From: Streptomyces griseoviridis
Lineage (GTDB): Bacteria; Actinomycetota; Actinomycetes; Streptomycetales; Streptomycetaceae
NCBI RefSeq assembly: GCF_005222485.1
Contig: NZ_CP029078.1
Location: 6,103,501 to 6,167,500, forward strand
Direction of reading: 5' to 3'
DNA length: 64,000 nucleotides
Under the pieces are notes generated by a model that was given only the letters and a program-made list of their open reading frames with translations, made no database searches and was not told the DNA's origin. Made by a program: the position numbers and the translations under genes. Positions 50,943-58,799 of this stretch are shown here, piece by piece. Within the stretch, counting starts at the first letter, position 1, and each line of letters begins with the position of its first letter.

Positions 50943-52457
50943 GTGACCACCACGACCGACCTGGTGTCGTACGAGGACGCGCTCGCGTCCTACGACCCCG
51001 TCATGGGCCTTGAGGTCCATGTCGAACTCGGCACCAGGACCAAGATGTTCTGCGGCTGCTCGACCGAGCTGGGCGCCGAGCCCAACTCGCAGACCTGCCC
51101 GACCTGCCTCGGCATGCCCGGCGCGCTCCCGGTCGTCAACGCGATCGGCATCGAGTCCGCCATCAAGATCGGTCTCGCGCTGAACTGCGAGATCGCCGAG
51201 TGGTGCCGGTTCGCCCGGAAGAACTACTTCTACCCGGACATGCCGAAGAACTTCCAGACCTCCCAGTACGACGAGCCGATCGCCTTCGACGGCTACCTCG
51301 ACGTACAGCTGGAGGACGGCGAGACCTTCCGGGTGCAGATCGAGCGCGCCCACATGGAGGAGGACACCGGCAAGTCCACCCACGTCGGCGGTGCGACGGG
51401 CCGTATCCACGGCGCCTCGCACTCGCTCCTGGACTACAACCGGGCCGGCATCCCGCTCATCGAGATCGTCACCAAGCCGATCGAGGGCGCGGGCGAGCGC
51501 GCCCCCGAGGTCGCGCGGGCGTACGTCCGCGAGCTGCGCGAGGTCATCAAGGCGCTCGGCGTCTCCGAGGCCCGGATGGAGATGGGCCAGATGCGCTGCG
51601 ACGTGAACCTGTCGCTGCGCCCGAGCCCCACCGCGAAGTTCGGCACCCGCTCGGAGACCAAGAACGTCAACTCGCTGCGGTCCGTGGAGCGCGCGGCCCG
51701 CTTCGAGATCCAGCGGCACGCGGCCGTGCTGTCCTCGGGCGGCACGATCATCCAGGAGACCCGCCACTTCCACGAGGACACCGGGTCGACGACCTCGGGC
51801 CGCGTGAAGGAGGAGGCCGAGGACTACCGGTACTTCCCGGAGCCCGACCTGGTGCCGGTCGCGCCGTCCCGCGCGTGGGTCGAGGAGATCCGCTCCGCGC
51901 TGCCCGAACTGCCGCTGGCCCGCCGCAACCGGCTCCTCGCCGACTGGGGCATCTCGGCCACCGACATGCAGTCCATCACCAACGCGGGCGCGCTCGACCT
52001 GATCGTCGCCAGCATCGACGCCGGTGCCGACGCGGCCTCGGCCCGCAAGTGGTGGATGGGCGAACTGGCCCGCAGCGCCAACGAGTCGGGCACCCCGCTC
52101 GACGAACTGCCGATCACCCCCGAGCAGGTCGCCCGGGTCACCGCACTGGTCAATTCCGGTGACCTCAACGACAAGCTGGCCCGCCAGGTCATCGAGGGCG
52201 TCCTCGCGGGCGAGGGCACCCCGGACGAGGTCGTCGACAAGCGCGGTCTGAAGGTCGTCTCCGACGACTCCGCGCTCGGCACCGCCGTCGACGAGGCCAT
52301 CGCCGGCAACCCGGGCGTCGCCGACAAGATCCGCGGCGGCAAGGTCGCCGCGGCCGGCGCCCTGGTCGGCGCGGTCATGAAGGCGACCCGCGGACAGGCC
52401 GACGCGGCCCGCGTCAAGGAACTCATCCTGGAGAAGCTGGGCGTCAGCGAAGGCTGA
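50943..52457 (+). CDS. gatB: Asp-tRNA(Asn)/Glu-tRNA(Gln) amidotransferase subunit B
   Basis: The product is 504 residues from a GTG at 50943. Signatures: [69 protein letters not shown] and [16 protein letters not shown], followed by the YqeY tail domain. It binds the misacylated tRNA and activates its side chain. Last gene of gatC-gatA-small protein-gatB; a strong terminator follows. Confidence 0.97.
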   Translation: MTTTTDLVSYEDALASYDPVMGLEVHVELGTRTKMFCGCSTELGAEPNSQTCPTCLGMPGALPVVNAIGIESAIKIGLALNCEIAEWCRFARKNYFYPDMPKNFQTSQYDEPIAFDGYLDVQLEDGETFRVQIERAHMEEDTGKSTHVGGATGRIHGASHSLLDYNRAGIPLIEIVTKPIEGAGERAPEVARAYVRELREVIKALGVSEARMEMGQMRCDVNLSLRPSPTAKFGTRSETKNVNSLRSVERAARFEIQRHAAVLSSGGTIIQETRHFHEDTGSTTSGRVKEEAEDYRYFPEPDLVPVAPSRAWVEEIRSALPELPLARRNRLLADWGISATDMQSITNAGALDLIVASIDAGADAASARKWWMGELARSANESGTPLDELPITPEQVARVTALVNSGDLNDKLARQVIEGVLAGEGTPDEVVDKRGLKVVSDDSALGTAVDEAIAGNPGVADKIRGGKVAAAGALVGAVMKATRGQADAARVKELILEKLGVSEG

Positions 52458-52470
52458 GCCACGGCGGACC

Positions 52471-52503
52471 GAAGCCCCGGAGGTCTCCTCCGGGGCTTCT
52501 TCC
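52471..52503 (+). terminator. Intrinsic terminator after gatB
   Basis: GAAGCCCCGGAGG (52471-52483) and CCTCCGGGGCTTC (52487-52499) form a perfect 13-bp stem with loop TCT, then TTCTTCCGT. It lies 13 nt past the gatB stop. Confidence 0.93.
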
Positions 52504-52595
52504 GTCCGTCGGGATCCGGCCACCGCGGTGCCCCGCCGCCCATGAAAGGCTGATCACCACGACGGACGCCGGGACGGCGGAGGGGCGGGAGCAGC

Positions 52596-53159
52596 ATGTA
52601 CGTGACATCCCTGGGGGACGGGGCCGAACTGAGGCCGCTGGAGCCTTGGCGGGCCGAGGAGTTCCTCGCACACCTGGACCGCGGACGGGAGTTCATCACC
52701 CGGTTCATCTCCTTCGGCGCCCAGGCGACGGACGTCGAGTCCGCGCGGGCGCTGCTCCAGCGGTACGCCGACATGCGCGCCGCCGACACCGGCGCCCTGC
52801 ACGGACTGTGGCGGGACGGCACCCTCGTCGGCGGTGTCCTGTTCCTCAACTTCGACGCCGCGAAGGGCAACTGCGAGGTCGGCTGCTGGCTGGAACCCGA
52901 CGGTACCGGGCACGGTCTGGTGACCCGCGCGATGCGCGTGCTCCTCGACCACGCCGTCGAAGAGCGCGGCATGCACCGCGTCGAATGGGTCGCCGCGGCC
53001 GGCAACGAACCCAGCATCAAGGTCGCCCGGCGGCTCGGAATGCGCCGCGATGCCGTGCTCCGGGAGGCGCACCCCTATGGTGGGGTGCGGCACGACGTCG
53101 AGGTGTGGTCGATCCTCGCCCCGGAATGGCGGGAAGCACGCGCGCGTGCCACGCAGTAA
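52596..53159 (+). CDS. GNAT-family N-acetyltransferase (RimJ/RimL type)
   Basis: The product is 187 residues from the ATG at 52596, with GGAG upstream. The GNAT core is clear: LRPLEPWRAEEFLAHLDRGREFI, GGVLFLNFD, GCWLEPDGTGHGLVTRAMRVLLDHAVEERGMHRVEWVAAAGNEPSIKVARRLGMRRDAVLRE. The acetyl-CoA loop is degenerate (DGTGHGLV) but usable. RimL-like enzymes acetylate ribosomal-protein N-termini or small amines; the substrate is unknown. Confidence 0.9.
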   Translation: MYVTSLGDGAELRPLEPWRAEEFLAHLDRGREFITRFISFGAQATDVESARALLQRYADMRAADTGALHGLWRDGTLVGGVLFLNFDAAKGNCEVGCWLEPDGTGHGLVTRAMRVLLDHAVEERGMHRVEWVAAAGNEPSIKVARRLGMRRDAVLREAHPYGGVRHDVEVWSILAPEWREARARATQ

Positions 53160-53236
53160 CGACAGGTAATGAGGGCTCGACGATCGCCAGCCGATCATTA
53201 AGAGACCTCTCAGACAGCGTCCGTACGGTGCGAGGT

Positions 53237-53824
53237 ATGGGAACCAAGACTGAAGACGAGGCCGGGACCGAGGTCTCGGCAGTGAAGCCCGCCGACTCCG
53301 CCGAGGAGCAGGCCGAGGCCGCCGAGCCCAGGACGACCGAGCCGGTCGAGCCGACCGACGCCGAGCAGGTGGCGGACGGCGACGACGAGGAACCCGACGA
53401 GGACGTACCCGCCGTCGAGCAGAGCGCCGCGGGCGTCGGCCAGGGCGCGGGCGCGGTGGTGTCCGCCGCGCTCGGTCTGGTGTCGCTGACCGGCAGCTGG
53501 CTCGGCACGGTCGCCTCCGCCCGCGAGACCCTCATCGGCCAGCTCCGCACGTCGTCCTCGGCGTCGGTGGCCACGCAGGTCAAGGAGATCTACGGCGACG
53601 CCTGGCACGCCAGCGCCCTCTACGGCGGCCTCTTCGCGCTGCTCGCGCTGGTCGTCGGCGTCGTGGTGCTCGCCCGGCCCGCGTTCGGCGTCCCCGGCCG
53701 GGTCCAGCAGGCGCCGTGGATCAAGTCCGTCGCCTGGGCGGGCGTCGCCCTCGGCGTGATCGGCCTGATCCTCGCCGTCCTCAAGTACACCGACGTCCTG
53801 CTCGGCCTGCCTTCCACCAGCTGA
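53237..53824 (+). CDS. Hypothetical membrane protein with acidic N-terminus
   Basis: The product is 195 residues from the ATG at 53237. The first ~65 residues are highly acidic and probably disordered (EDEAGTEV ... DGDDEEPDEDVPAVEQ). Three or four hydrophobic segments follow (VVSAALGLVSLTGSWLG, SALYGGLFALLALVVGVVVLARP, SVAWAGVALGVIGLILAVLKYTDV). TACGGT lies 7 nt before the ATG, so leaderless mRNA is possible. Its terminator hairpin has been split by a MITE. Confidence 0.75.
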   Translation: MGTKTEDEAGTEVSAVKPADSAEEQAEAAEPRTTEPVEPTDAEQVADGDDEEPDEDVPAVEQSAAGVGQGAGAVVSAALGLVSLTGSWLGTVASARETLIGQLRTSSSASVATQVKEIYGDAWHASALYGGLFALLALVVGVVVLARPAFGVPGRVQQAPWIKSVAWAGVALGVIGLILAVLKYTDVLLGLPSTS

Positions 53825-53840
53825 GCGGGGTCCGCACCTA

Positions 53841-54078
53841 GGAGGGGCCTTAGGGTCTGTCGTTTGGATCAGGCGGCGCCTATGTGCGGCGCCTGATCAG
53901 CCGACCCGAGCGGGTCAGGACGCGTGCAGCTGCAAGGCGGAGGAGGGCGGCGACGCGGAGCGTCGGCAACCGACGACAACGCCGCAGATGTGCGTGGCCT
54001 GACCCGCGACCGCCGCATGATCCAAACGACAGGCCCTTAGGCGTCCGCAAGTCTCTCGCGGACGCCTAAGGCCCCTCC
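53841..54078. terminator. 21-bp terminator hairpin interrupted by a MITE
   Basis: GGAGGGGCCTTA (53841-53852) lies left of the element, and GGCGTCCGC (54040-54048), a 9-nt loop and the full right arm (54058-54078) lie right of it. Removing the element and one TTA copy restores a perfect 21-bp stem with a 9-nt loop. A 14-bp part of the stem (54035-54048 with 54058-54071) can still form. Confidence 0.85.
53853..54036. mobile_element. 184-bp MITE-like element (IS5-type ends), TTA target duplication
   Basis: The terminal inverted repeats are GGGTCTGTCGTTTGGATCA (53853-53871) and its complement at 54018-54036, with one mismatch in 19. TTA flanks both ends (53850-53852, 54037-54039). There is no transposase inside. 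The interior (e.g. TGCAAGGCGGAGGAGGGCGG) resembles short elements I recall from many Streptomyces genomes with ends ending in AAACGACAGGCCC. It would need a transposase in trans. Confidence 0.85.
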
Positions 54079-54206
54079 CGTGCGTTCCTAAGGCCCCCGC
54101 CACCTCGGAAGATGCGGAACTCTCCCGATGTGGCCCACCCCTCCGGGAGACGAGAGTCGAGGCATCGCACTCCGCGATGTCGCCCCGACTCCCCGAGGGA
54201 AACCCC

Positions 54207-54446
54207 ATGTTCGAGTACCAGGCCCACCGCCAGCGCTCCGCCGACATCATCCGCCGCGCCGAACAGGAACGGCTGGCCCGCCAGCTGATCCGCACCCGCC
54301 GCGCGGCCCGCCGCACGGCGGCGGAGCACAGCGGGCACGCAGAGCACGCAGAGCACGCAGAGACCACCGAGACCACCGCAGAACCGGAAGCCGAGGCCCG
54401 CACCACCCGACCGCATCGCGAGGGGCTGTTTCCGGCCGTCCGCTGA
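54207..54446 (+). CDS. Small hypothetical protein, His/Ala/Glu repeat
   Basis: The product is 79 residues from the ATG at 54207 (GAGGGA upstream). The N-terminal half is an Arg-rich amphipathic helix (HRQRSADIIRRAEQERLARQLIRTRRAARR). A 9-bp tandem repeat (GCAGAGCAC) codes AEHAEHAE, and a Thr/Glu/Ala stretch follows. Similar small proteins are common in Streptomyces; no known function. Confidence 0.6.
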   Translation: MFEYQAHRQRSADIIRRAEQERLARQLIRTRRAARRTAAEHSGHAEHAEHAETTETTAEPEAEARTTRPHREGLFPAVR

Positions 54447-54516
54447 GGGGAGTGCGCCGGGGTGGGTTCGGGGCGCCGGGCGTACCGTGGAGGGACCGGC
54501 GTACAGGGGAGGTGCC

Positions 54517-54729
54517 GTGTTCAGTCCCTTCGAGGAGTTGTTCTCACCGGGCCGCAAGCACACCACCGACGAACAGAACCGCCTGGAACTGACCCGCGAG
54601 GACGTCGGCGACGGCGATCCGGGCCGCGGTCCCGTCGACCTCGCTTCGGGCAAGGTCGTCGTCCGAAGGCCCGACCGGGAACCCGCGGACACGCGGCCGA
54701 CGACGGGCGAGGAGCCCACGGAGAGCTGA
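54517..54729 (+). CDS. Small conserved protein (DUF6191-like)
   Basis: The product is 70 residues from a GTG at 54517, with GGGGAGG 4 nt upstream. FSPFEELFSPGRKHTTDEQNRLELTREDVGDGDPGRGPVDLASGKVVVR is a recurrent motif of tiny Streptomyces proteins, which I recall as DUF6191. No catalytic features; function unknown. Confidence 0.7.
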   Translation: MFSPFEELFSPGRKHTTDEQNRLELTREDVGDGDPGRGPVDLASGKVVVRRPDREPADTRPTTGEEPTES

Positions 54730-54871
54730 CGGGACGGGACGGGACGAGGGCCTACGGTCGGGGACGTGACCGGGAGCCGATAGCCGTGGACGGGACGGGG
54801 GCGGGAGCCTACGGCCGGGCGCGGAAGCCGATAGCCGGGTACGGGACGGGCGCGGGAGCCGATGGCCGGGG
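54730..54871. repeat. Degenerate ~30-bp repeats
   Basis: Units around GGGAGCCGATAGCCG recur at about 54772, 54802 (GGGAGCCTACGGCCG), 54822 (GGAAGCCGATAGCCG) and 54854 (GGGAGCCGATGGCCG), mixed with runs of GGGAC. They fill the gap between the small plus-strand gene and the opposing dehydrogenase gene end. Confidence 0.7.
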
Positions 54872-54927
54872 CGTCCGGCCGTCTGTCCACTCGCCGGGCA
54901 GCCCCTCCCGTCGGTCGCGACGCGTGG

Positions 54928-56097
54928 TCACTTCACCTTCAGTTCCAGGATTCTGTCGTCGCCCTTGCGCGGGGTGCCCCGGCCGTCCGTCGCGCTCGTC
55001 ATCAGCCACAGCTTGTCGCCGCCCGCCGCCACCACCGTCCGCAGCCGGCCGTACTCGCCCTTCAGGAAGGGCTGCGGGTCCGCCGCCGCCTCCGTGCCCT
55101 TCAGCGGGATCCGCCACAGCCGCTCACCGCGCAGGCCCGCCATCCAGATCGAGCCACCGGCGTAGGCGATGCCGCTGGGCGAGGCATCGGCCGTGTGCCA
55201 CTGGGCGATCGGGTTCTGGTAGGCCGGGTCCTTGGAGGTGCCCTCCGCGCTCGGCCAGCCGTAGTCGCCGCCCGGCTTGATCGCGTTGAGTTCGTCCCAG
55301 GTGTCCTGGCCGAACTCCGAGGCGTAGAGGCGCTGGTCGGAGTCCCAGGCGAGGCCCTGCACATTGCGGTGGCCGTAGGAGTACACGGGGGAGTCGGGGA
55401 ACGGGTTGCCGGGCGCTGGTTCGCCCTCCGGGGTCAGCCGCAGGATCTTGCCGCCGAGGGACTTCCGGTCCTGGGCGAGTCCGCGGTCACCGCTCTCCCC
55501 GGTGCCCGCGTACAGCATCTTGTCGGGACCGAACGCGATCCGGCCACCGTTGTGGATCATGCCCTTGGGGATGCCGCGGAAGATCGTGTTCGGCGCCCCC
55601 AACTGCTGGCCCGACGGCTTGCGCGGGTCGTACACCATGCGGGCGATGCGGTTGTCGGACGCGGAGGTGAAGTACGCGTAGACCATGTGGTCCGCCGCGT
55701 AGTCAGGGGAGAGCGCGATGCCCAGGAGGCCGCCCTCGCCCGCGGCCGAGACCCCGGGCACCTCGCCCAGCTCGGTCTTCCCGCCGGTCTTCTCGTCGAT
55801 CCGGGTGATCGTCCCCTCGTCGCGCGAGGAGACCAGCAGCCCGCCCTCGGGCAGCGCGGCGAGCCCCCACGGCGACTTCAGGTTCTCGGCGACCGTCCGC
55901 ACCACCGTCACCGACCCCTTGGCGGGCGCGGCCGACGCGGTCGCCCGGGGCGGCGCGGCGGAGCTGGAGGGTCCGGTGCCCGACGGGGTGCCGGCGTCCC
56001 CCGAAGGGCCGCCGTCCGGAGCTGAGGAGCAGCCCGCGGTCAGCAGGAGGGCCGACACGGCCCCCACAGCGAGCACAGCCGGCAGTGGTCGTCGCAC
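54928..56097 (-). CDS. PQQ-dependent sugar dehydrogenase-like lipoprotein
   Basis: The product is 389 residues from a GTG at 56097 (AGGGA upstream). The lipobox is LTAGC. After a Ser/Ala-rich linker, a six-bladed propeller of the soluble glucose/sorbosone dehydrogenase family follows: LKSPWGLAALPEGGLLVSSRDEGTITRID, GLLGIALSPDYAADHMVYAYFT, GKILRLTPEGEPAPGNPF, VYSYGHRNVQGLAWD and EFGQDTWDELNAIKPGGDYGWP. It would oxidise sugars outside the membrane with PQQ if the cofactor is available. Confidence 0.9.
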   Translation of the reverse strand: MRRPLPAVLAVGAVSALLLTAGCSSAPDGGPSGDAGTPSGTGPSSSAAPPRATASAAPAKGSVTVVRTVAENLKSPWGLAALPEGGLLVSSRDEGTITRIDEKTGGKTELGEVPGVSAAGEGGLLGIALSPDYAADHMVYAYFTSASDNRIARMVYDPRKPSGQQLGAPNTIFRGIPKGMIHNGGRIAFGPDKMLYAGTGESGDRGLAQDRKSLGGKILRLTPEGEPAPGNPFPDSPVYSYGHRNVQGLAWDSDQRLYASEFGQDTWDELNAIKPGGDYGWPSAEGTSKDPAYQNPIAQWHTADASPSGIAYAGGSIWMAGLRGERLWRIPLKGTEAAADPQPFLKGEYGRLRTVVAAGGDKLWLMTSATDGRGTPRKGDDRILELKVK

Positions 56098-56189
56098 GAT
56101 CTCGGTCCCTTCGACGCGGCGGGTTCTCCCTGTCATACACCGCCCGCGCCCCACAGGTTCCCGATCACCGCGATCCGATGCGCGGTCCC

Positions 56190-56332
56190 GCCGATCCCGG
56201 CAACCCCGTCAACCGCGCCAGCCCCGCCGATCCCGCCAGCCCCGCTGATCCCGCCAGCCCCGCCGGTCCCGCCAACTCCGTCAACCGCGCCAGCCCCGCC
56301 GATCCCGTCAACCCCGCCGCCCCCCTCAGTCC
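56190..56332. repeat. GC-rich 9/15-bp repeats between two minus-strand genes
   Basis: Units such as CCGCCAGCCCCGCCGATCC recur at least eight times in mixed order with CCGTCAACCGCGCCAGC. They would read as Gly/Ala-rich triplets on the minus strand (a 69-codon frame there) and Pro/Ala/Ser on the plus strand. No gene is supported. Confidence 0.75.
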
Positions 56333-57324
56333 CAGGAACCAAGCGCCCGGGGCAGTTCCGCGATCTCTGCGAGGTCCCGTGGGGTCAGCCGCAGCCGGGA
56401 CGCCGCGCTGTTCTCCGTCACCCACCGCTCCCGCTTGGCGCCCGGCACCGGCACCACGTGCCGCCCCTGCGCCAGCACCCACGCCAGGGCCACCTGCGCC
56501 GGAGTGACGTTTCTGCCGTGCCGGGCGGCCACCCGGCGCAGGCCCACCACGATCGGCTGGTTCGCGGCCATCATCTCGGCCGTGAAACGCGGATGGCGGG
56601 CGCGCAGATCGTCCCGTTCGAACCCCTCGCCCGGGGTGAGCGTCCCGGTCAGGAAGCCGTTGCCGAGCGGCATCGCGGCGAGGAAGCCGATGTCCCGCGC
56701 CACGCACCACGGCAGCAGCGACTCCAGGGCCTCGGGCGACCACACCGACAGCTCCGCCTGCACCGCGCTCACCGGGAACACCTGCTGCACGCGCCGCAGT
56801 TGCCGCAGCGTCCCGTCGTGCAGACCGCCGACCGAGCGCCGGCCGCCGCGCGCGCCCACCGCGCAGAGCCCGAGCGCCCGCACCTTCCCGGCCCCGACCA
56901 GCTCCGCCATCGCCCCCCAGGTCTCCTCGACCGGCACCTCGGGGTCGGCCCGGTGCAGCTGGTAGAGGTCGATCACCTCGGTGCCGAGCCGCCGCAGGGA
57001 GGCGTCGCAGGCGCGACGCACATAGCCGGGACGGCCGTTGGCCACGATGTGCTGCTCGCCCACCAGCAGCCCGACCTTCGTCGACACGAACGCCTCGTCG
57101 CGCCGCTCCCGCAACGCCCGCCCCAGTAAGAGCTCATTGGTGAACGGGCCGTACATGTCGGCCGTGTCCAGCAGGGTCACCCCCAGGTCGAGTGCCCGGT
57201 GCACCGCCCTGAGCGACTCGTCGCCGCGCTGCCGCGACCCGTTGTACGCCCAGCTCATCGGCATGCACCCGAGCCCGACGGCACCCACCGAGAGCGCCCC
57301 GGCGCCGATCGTCCTGCGCTCCAC
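56326..57324 (-). CDS. Aldo/keto reductase
   Basis: The product is 332 residues from a GTG at 57324 (VERRTIGAGALSVGAVGLGCMPMSWAYN). The AKR barrel catalytic set is visible: Asp in LDTADMYGPFTNE (with Tyr), Lys in FVSTKVGLL and His in DLYQLHRADPEV. The NADPH-binding end (VVPVPGAKRERWVTENSAASRLRLT) is present. Substrate unknown. The frame is open further upstream, but without the conserved start. Confidence 0.92.
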   Translation of the reverse strand: MERRTIGAGALSVGAVGLGCMPMSWAYNGSRQRGDESLRAVHRALDLGVTLLDTADMYGPFTNELLLGRALRERRDEAFVSTKVGLLVGEQHIVANGRPGYVRRACDASLRRLGTEVIDLYQLHRADPEVPVEETWGAMAELVGAGKVRALGLCAVGARGGRRSVGGLHDGTLRQLRRVQQVFPVSAVQAELSVWSPEALESLLPWCVARDIGFLAAMPLGNGFLTGTLTPGEGFERDDLRARHPRFTAEMMAANQPIVVGLRRVAARHGRNVTPAQVALAWVLAQGRHVVPVPGAKRERWVTENSAASRLRLTPRDLAEIAELPRALGSWD

Positions 57325-57397
57325 CTGCCGTGACCCTCCCTCTCCCTGACCCCAACCTAACCTCTGCCTCGCAGATGGCCTGACATAGCCTCCTGGC

Positions 57398-58339
57398 ATG
57401 ACTGCCGACGTGTGGCTCCCCATCCCCCCGGACGAGATCGACGGCCTCCCCGAGGGCCTCACCCCCCGCTACTGGAACGGTGCCGAGGAGTACCCGGCGG
57501 ACCCGGCCGACTGCGTCTTCTACGTCGTCCCCTACATGCGGCCCGCCGAGACCGCGCTGCGCCCGCTCGCCGACCTGACCGGCGTGAACGTCGTCCAGAC
57601 CCTCTCGGCGGGCGTCGACAGCGTGGAGCCGGGGCTCGGACTGCTGCCCGCGGGCGTGCGGCTCTGCAACGCGCGCGGGGTGCACGAGGCGAGCACCGCG
57701 GAGCTGGCGCTCACCCTGACCCTGGCCTCGCTGCGCGGCGTCCCGGACTTCGTGCGCGCGCAGGACCGGGGCGAATGGAACGGCGGTTTCCGGCCCGCGC
57801 TCGCCGACCGCACCGTCCTCATCGTGGGGTACGGCTCGATCGGGTCCGCGATCGAGGACCGGCTCGTCCCGTTCGAGGTCGCACGGGTGGTACGGGTCGC
57901 ACGGTCGGCGCGCACCACGGAGCGCGGGCCGGTGCACCCCCTGACCGACCTGCCCGCGCTGCTCCCGGACGCCGACGTCGTCATCCTCTCCACGCCCCTC
58001 ACCGCCACCACCCGTCACCTGGCCGACGCCGGGTTCCTGGCCCGCATGAAGGACGGCGCGCTCCTGGTGAACGTCGCCCGCGGCCCCGTCGTCGACACCG
58101 AGGCGCTCCTCGCCGAGCTGCGGGACGGCCGGATCACCGCCGCCCTCGACGTCACCGACCCCGAACCGCTGCCCCGCGCCCACCCGTTGTGGACGGCGCC
58201 AGGAGTGCTCGTCACCCCGCACGTGGGCGGGCCCACGTCCGCGTTCGCGCCCCGCGCCAAGCGCCTGCTGGTCGATCAGCTGACCCGGTTCGTGAACCGG
58301 GAACCGCTGCGGAACGTGATCCTCACGACGGGGGAGTAG
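57398..58339 (+). CDS. D-isomer-specific 2-hydroxyacid dehydrogenase family protein
   Basis: The product is 313 residues. NAD-binding motif VGYGSIGSAIEDRL; LSAGVDSVEPGL and ARGVHEASTAELALTL (arginine/substrate region); NVARGPVVDTEAL with the catalytic Arg-adjacent loop; TDPEPLPRAHPLWTAPGVLVTPHVGG with catalytic Glu and His. It reduces a 2-oxoacid or oxidises a D-2-hydroxyacid. TAGCCT lies exactly 6 nt before the ATG with no ribosome site, suggesting leaderless mRNA. Confidence 0.92.
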   Translation: MTADVWLPIPPDEIDGLPEGLTPRYWNGAEEYPADPADCVFYVVPYMRPAETALRPLADLTGVNVVQTLSAGVDSVEPGLGLLPAGVRLCNARGVHEASTAELALTLTLASLRGVPDFVRAQDRGEWNGGFRPALADRTVLIVGYGSIGSAIEDRLVPFEVARVVRVARSARTTERGPVHPLTDLPALLPDADVVILSTPLTATTRHLADAGFLARMKDGALLVNVARGPVVDTEALLAELRDGRITAALDVTDPEPLPRAHPLWTAPGVLVTPHVGGPTSAFAPRAKRLLVDQLTRFVNREPLRNVILTTGE

Positions 58340-58487
58340 CCGTCGCCGGCACCGCCGCCCGCCGTCGGTCCTGTCGCGGCCGGGGCCGCCGTGGGTGGCC
58401 CGAACGCCCTCCCGGGCACCCTCCGCAACCCTCCGGGCGCGTACCGTGCCCGCATCGCCGCTGGTCGTCACGGAGAGTAGAGGAACT

Positions 58488-58760
58488 ATGTCCCTGAGTG
58501 ACGAGTCTGGTGTATCGTCCGGGCAGGGGCTGCGCCGTGCACCGCTCGGCGCCGGGGATGACATGGAGACGGTGAGGGGGGCGACGGGCGATGCACGGCC
58601 TATGGACGAACGATCCGACGCGGCGAAGCCGCCGGCGGCGACCCTGCTGGTGTACGGACGCGCGCAGAAGCGGTCACGAGGGCGGCCACGGCTGCCGGCA
58701 CAGCCATCACCACCCGCGGCACAGCGAGCGCCGCGGTCGGACGCATCCGGCGCACTGTGA
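58488..58760 (+). CDS. Small hypothetical protein upstream of the second GGDEF gene
   Basis: The product is 90 residues from the ATG at 58488 with AGAGGA 4 nt upstream, a good site. The sequence (MSLSDESGVSSGQGLRRAPLGAGDDM, then RGRPRLPAQPSPP) is basic, Pro/Ala-rich and probably disordered. No domain recognised. It ends 39 nt before the GGDEF gene and could be its leader cistron. The gene call rests mainly on the ribosome site. Confidence 0.5.
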   Translation: MSLSDESGVSSGQGLRRAPLGAGDDMETVRGATGDARPMDERSDAAKPPAATLLVYGRAQKRSRGRPRLPAQPSPPAAQRAPRSDASGAL

Positions 58761-58799
58761 ACGGCGCGATCCGGGAGCGGCAAGCACCGGGAGGGCCCG

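Noticed and set aside
56133..56342. 69-codon Gly-rich minus-strand frame
   Set aside because: It is entirely repeat-derived and overlaps the aldo/keto reductase end.
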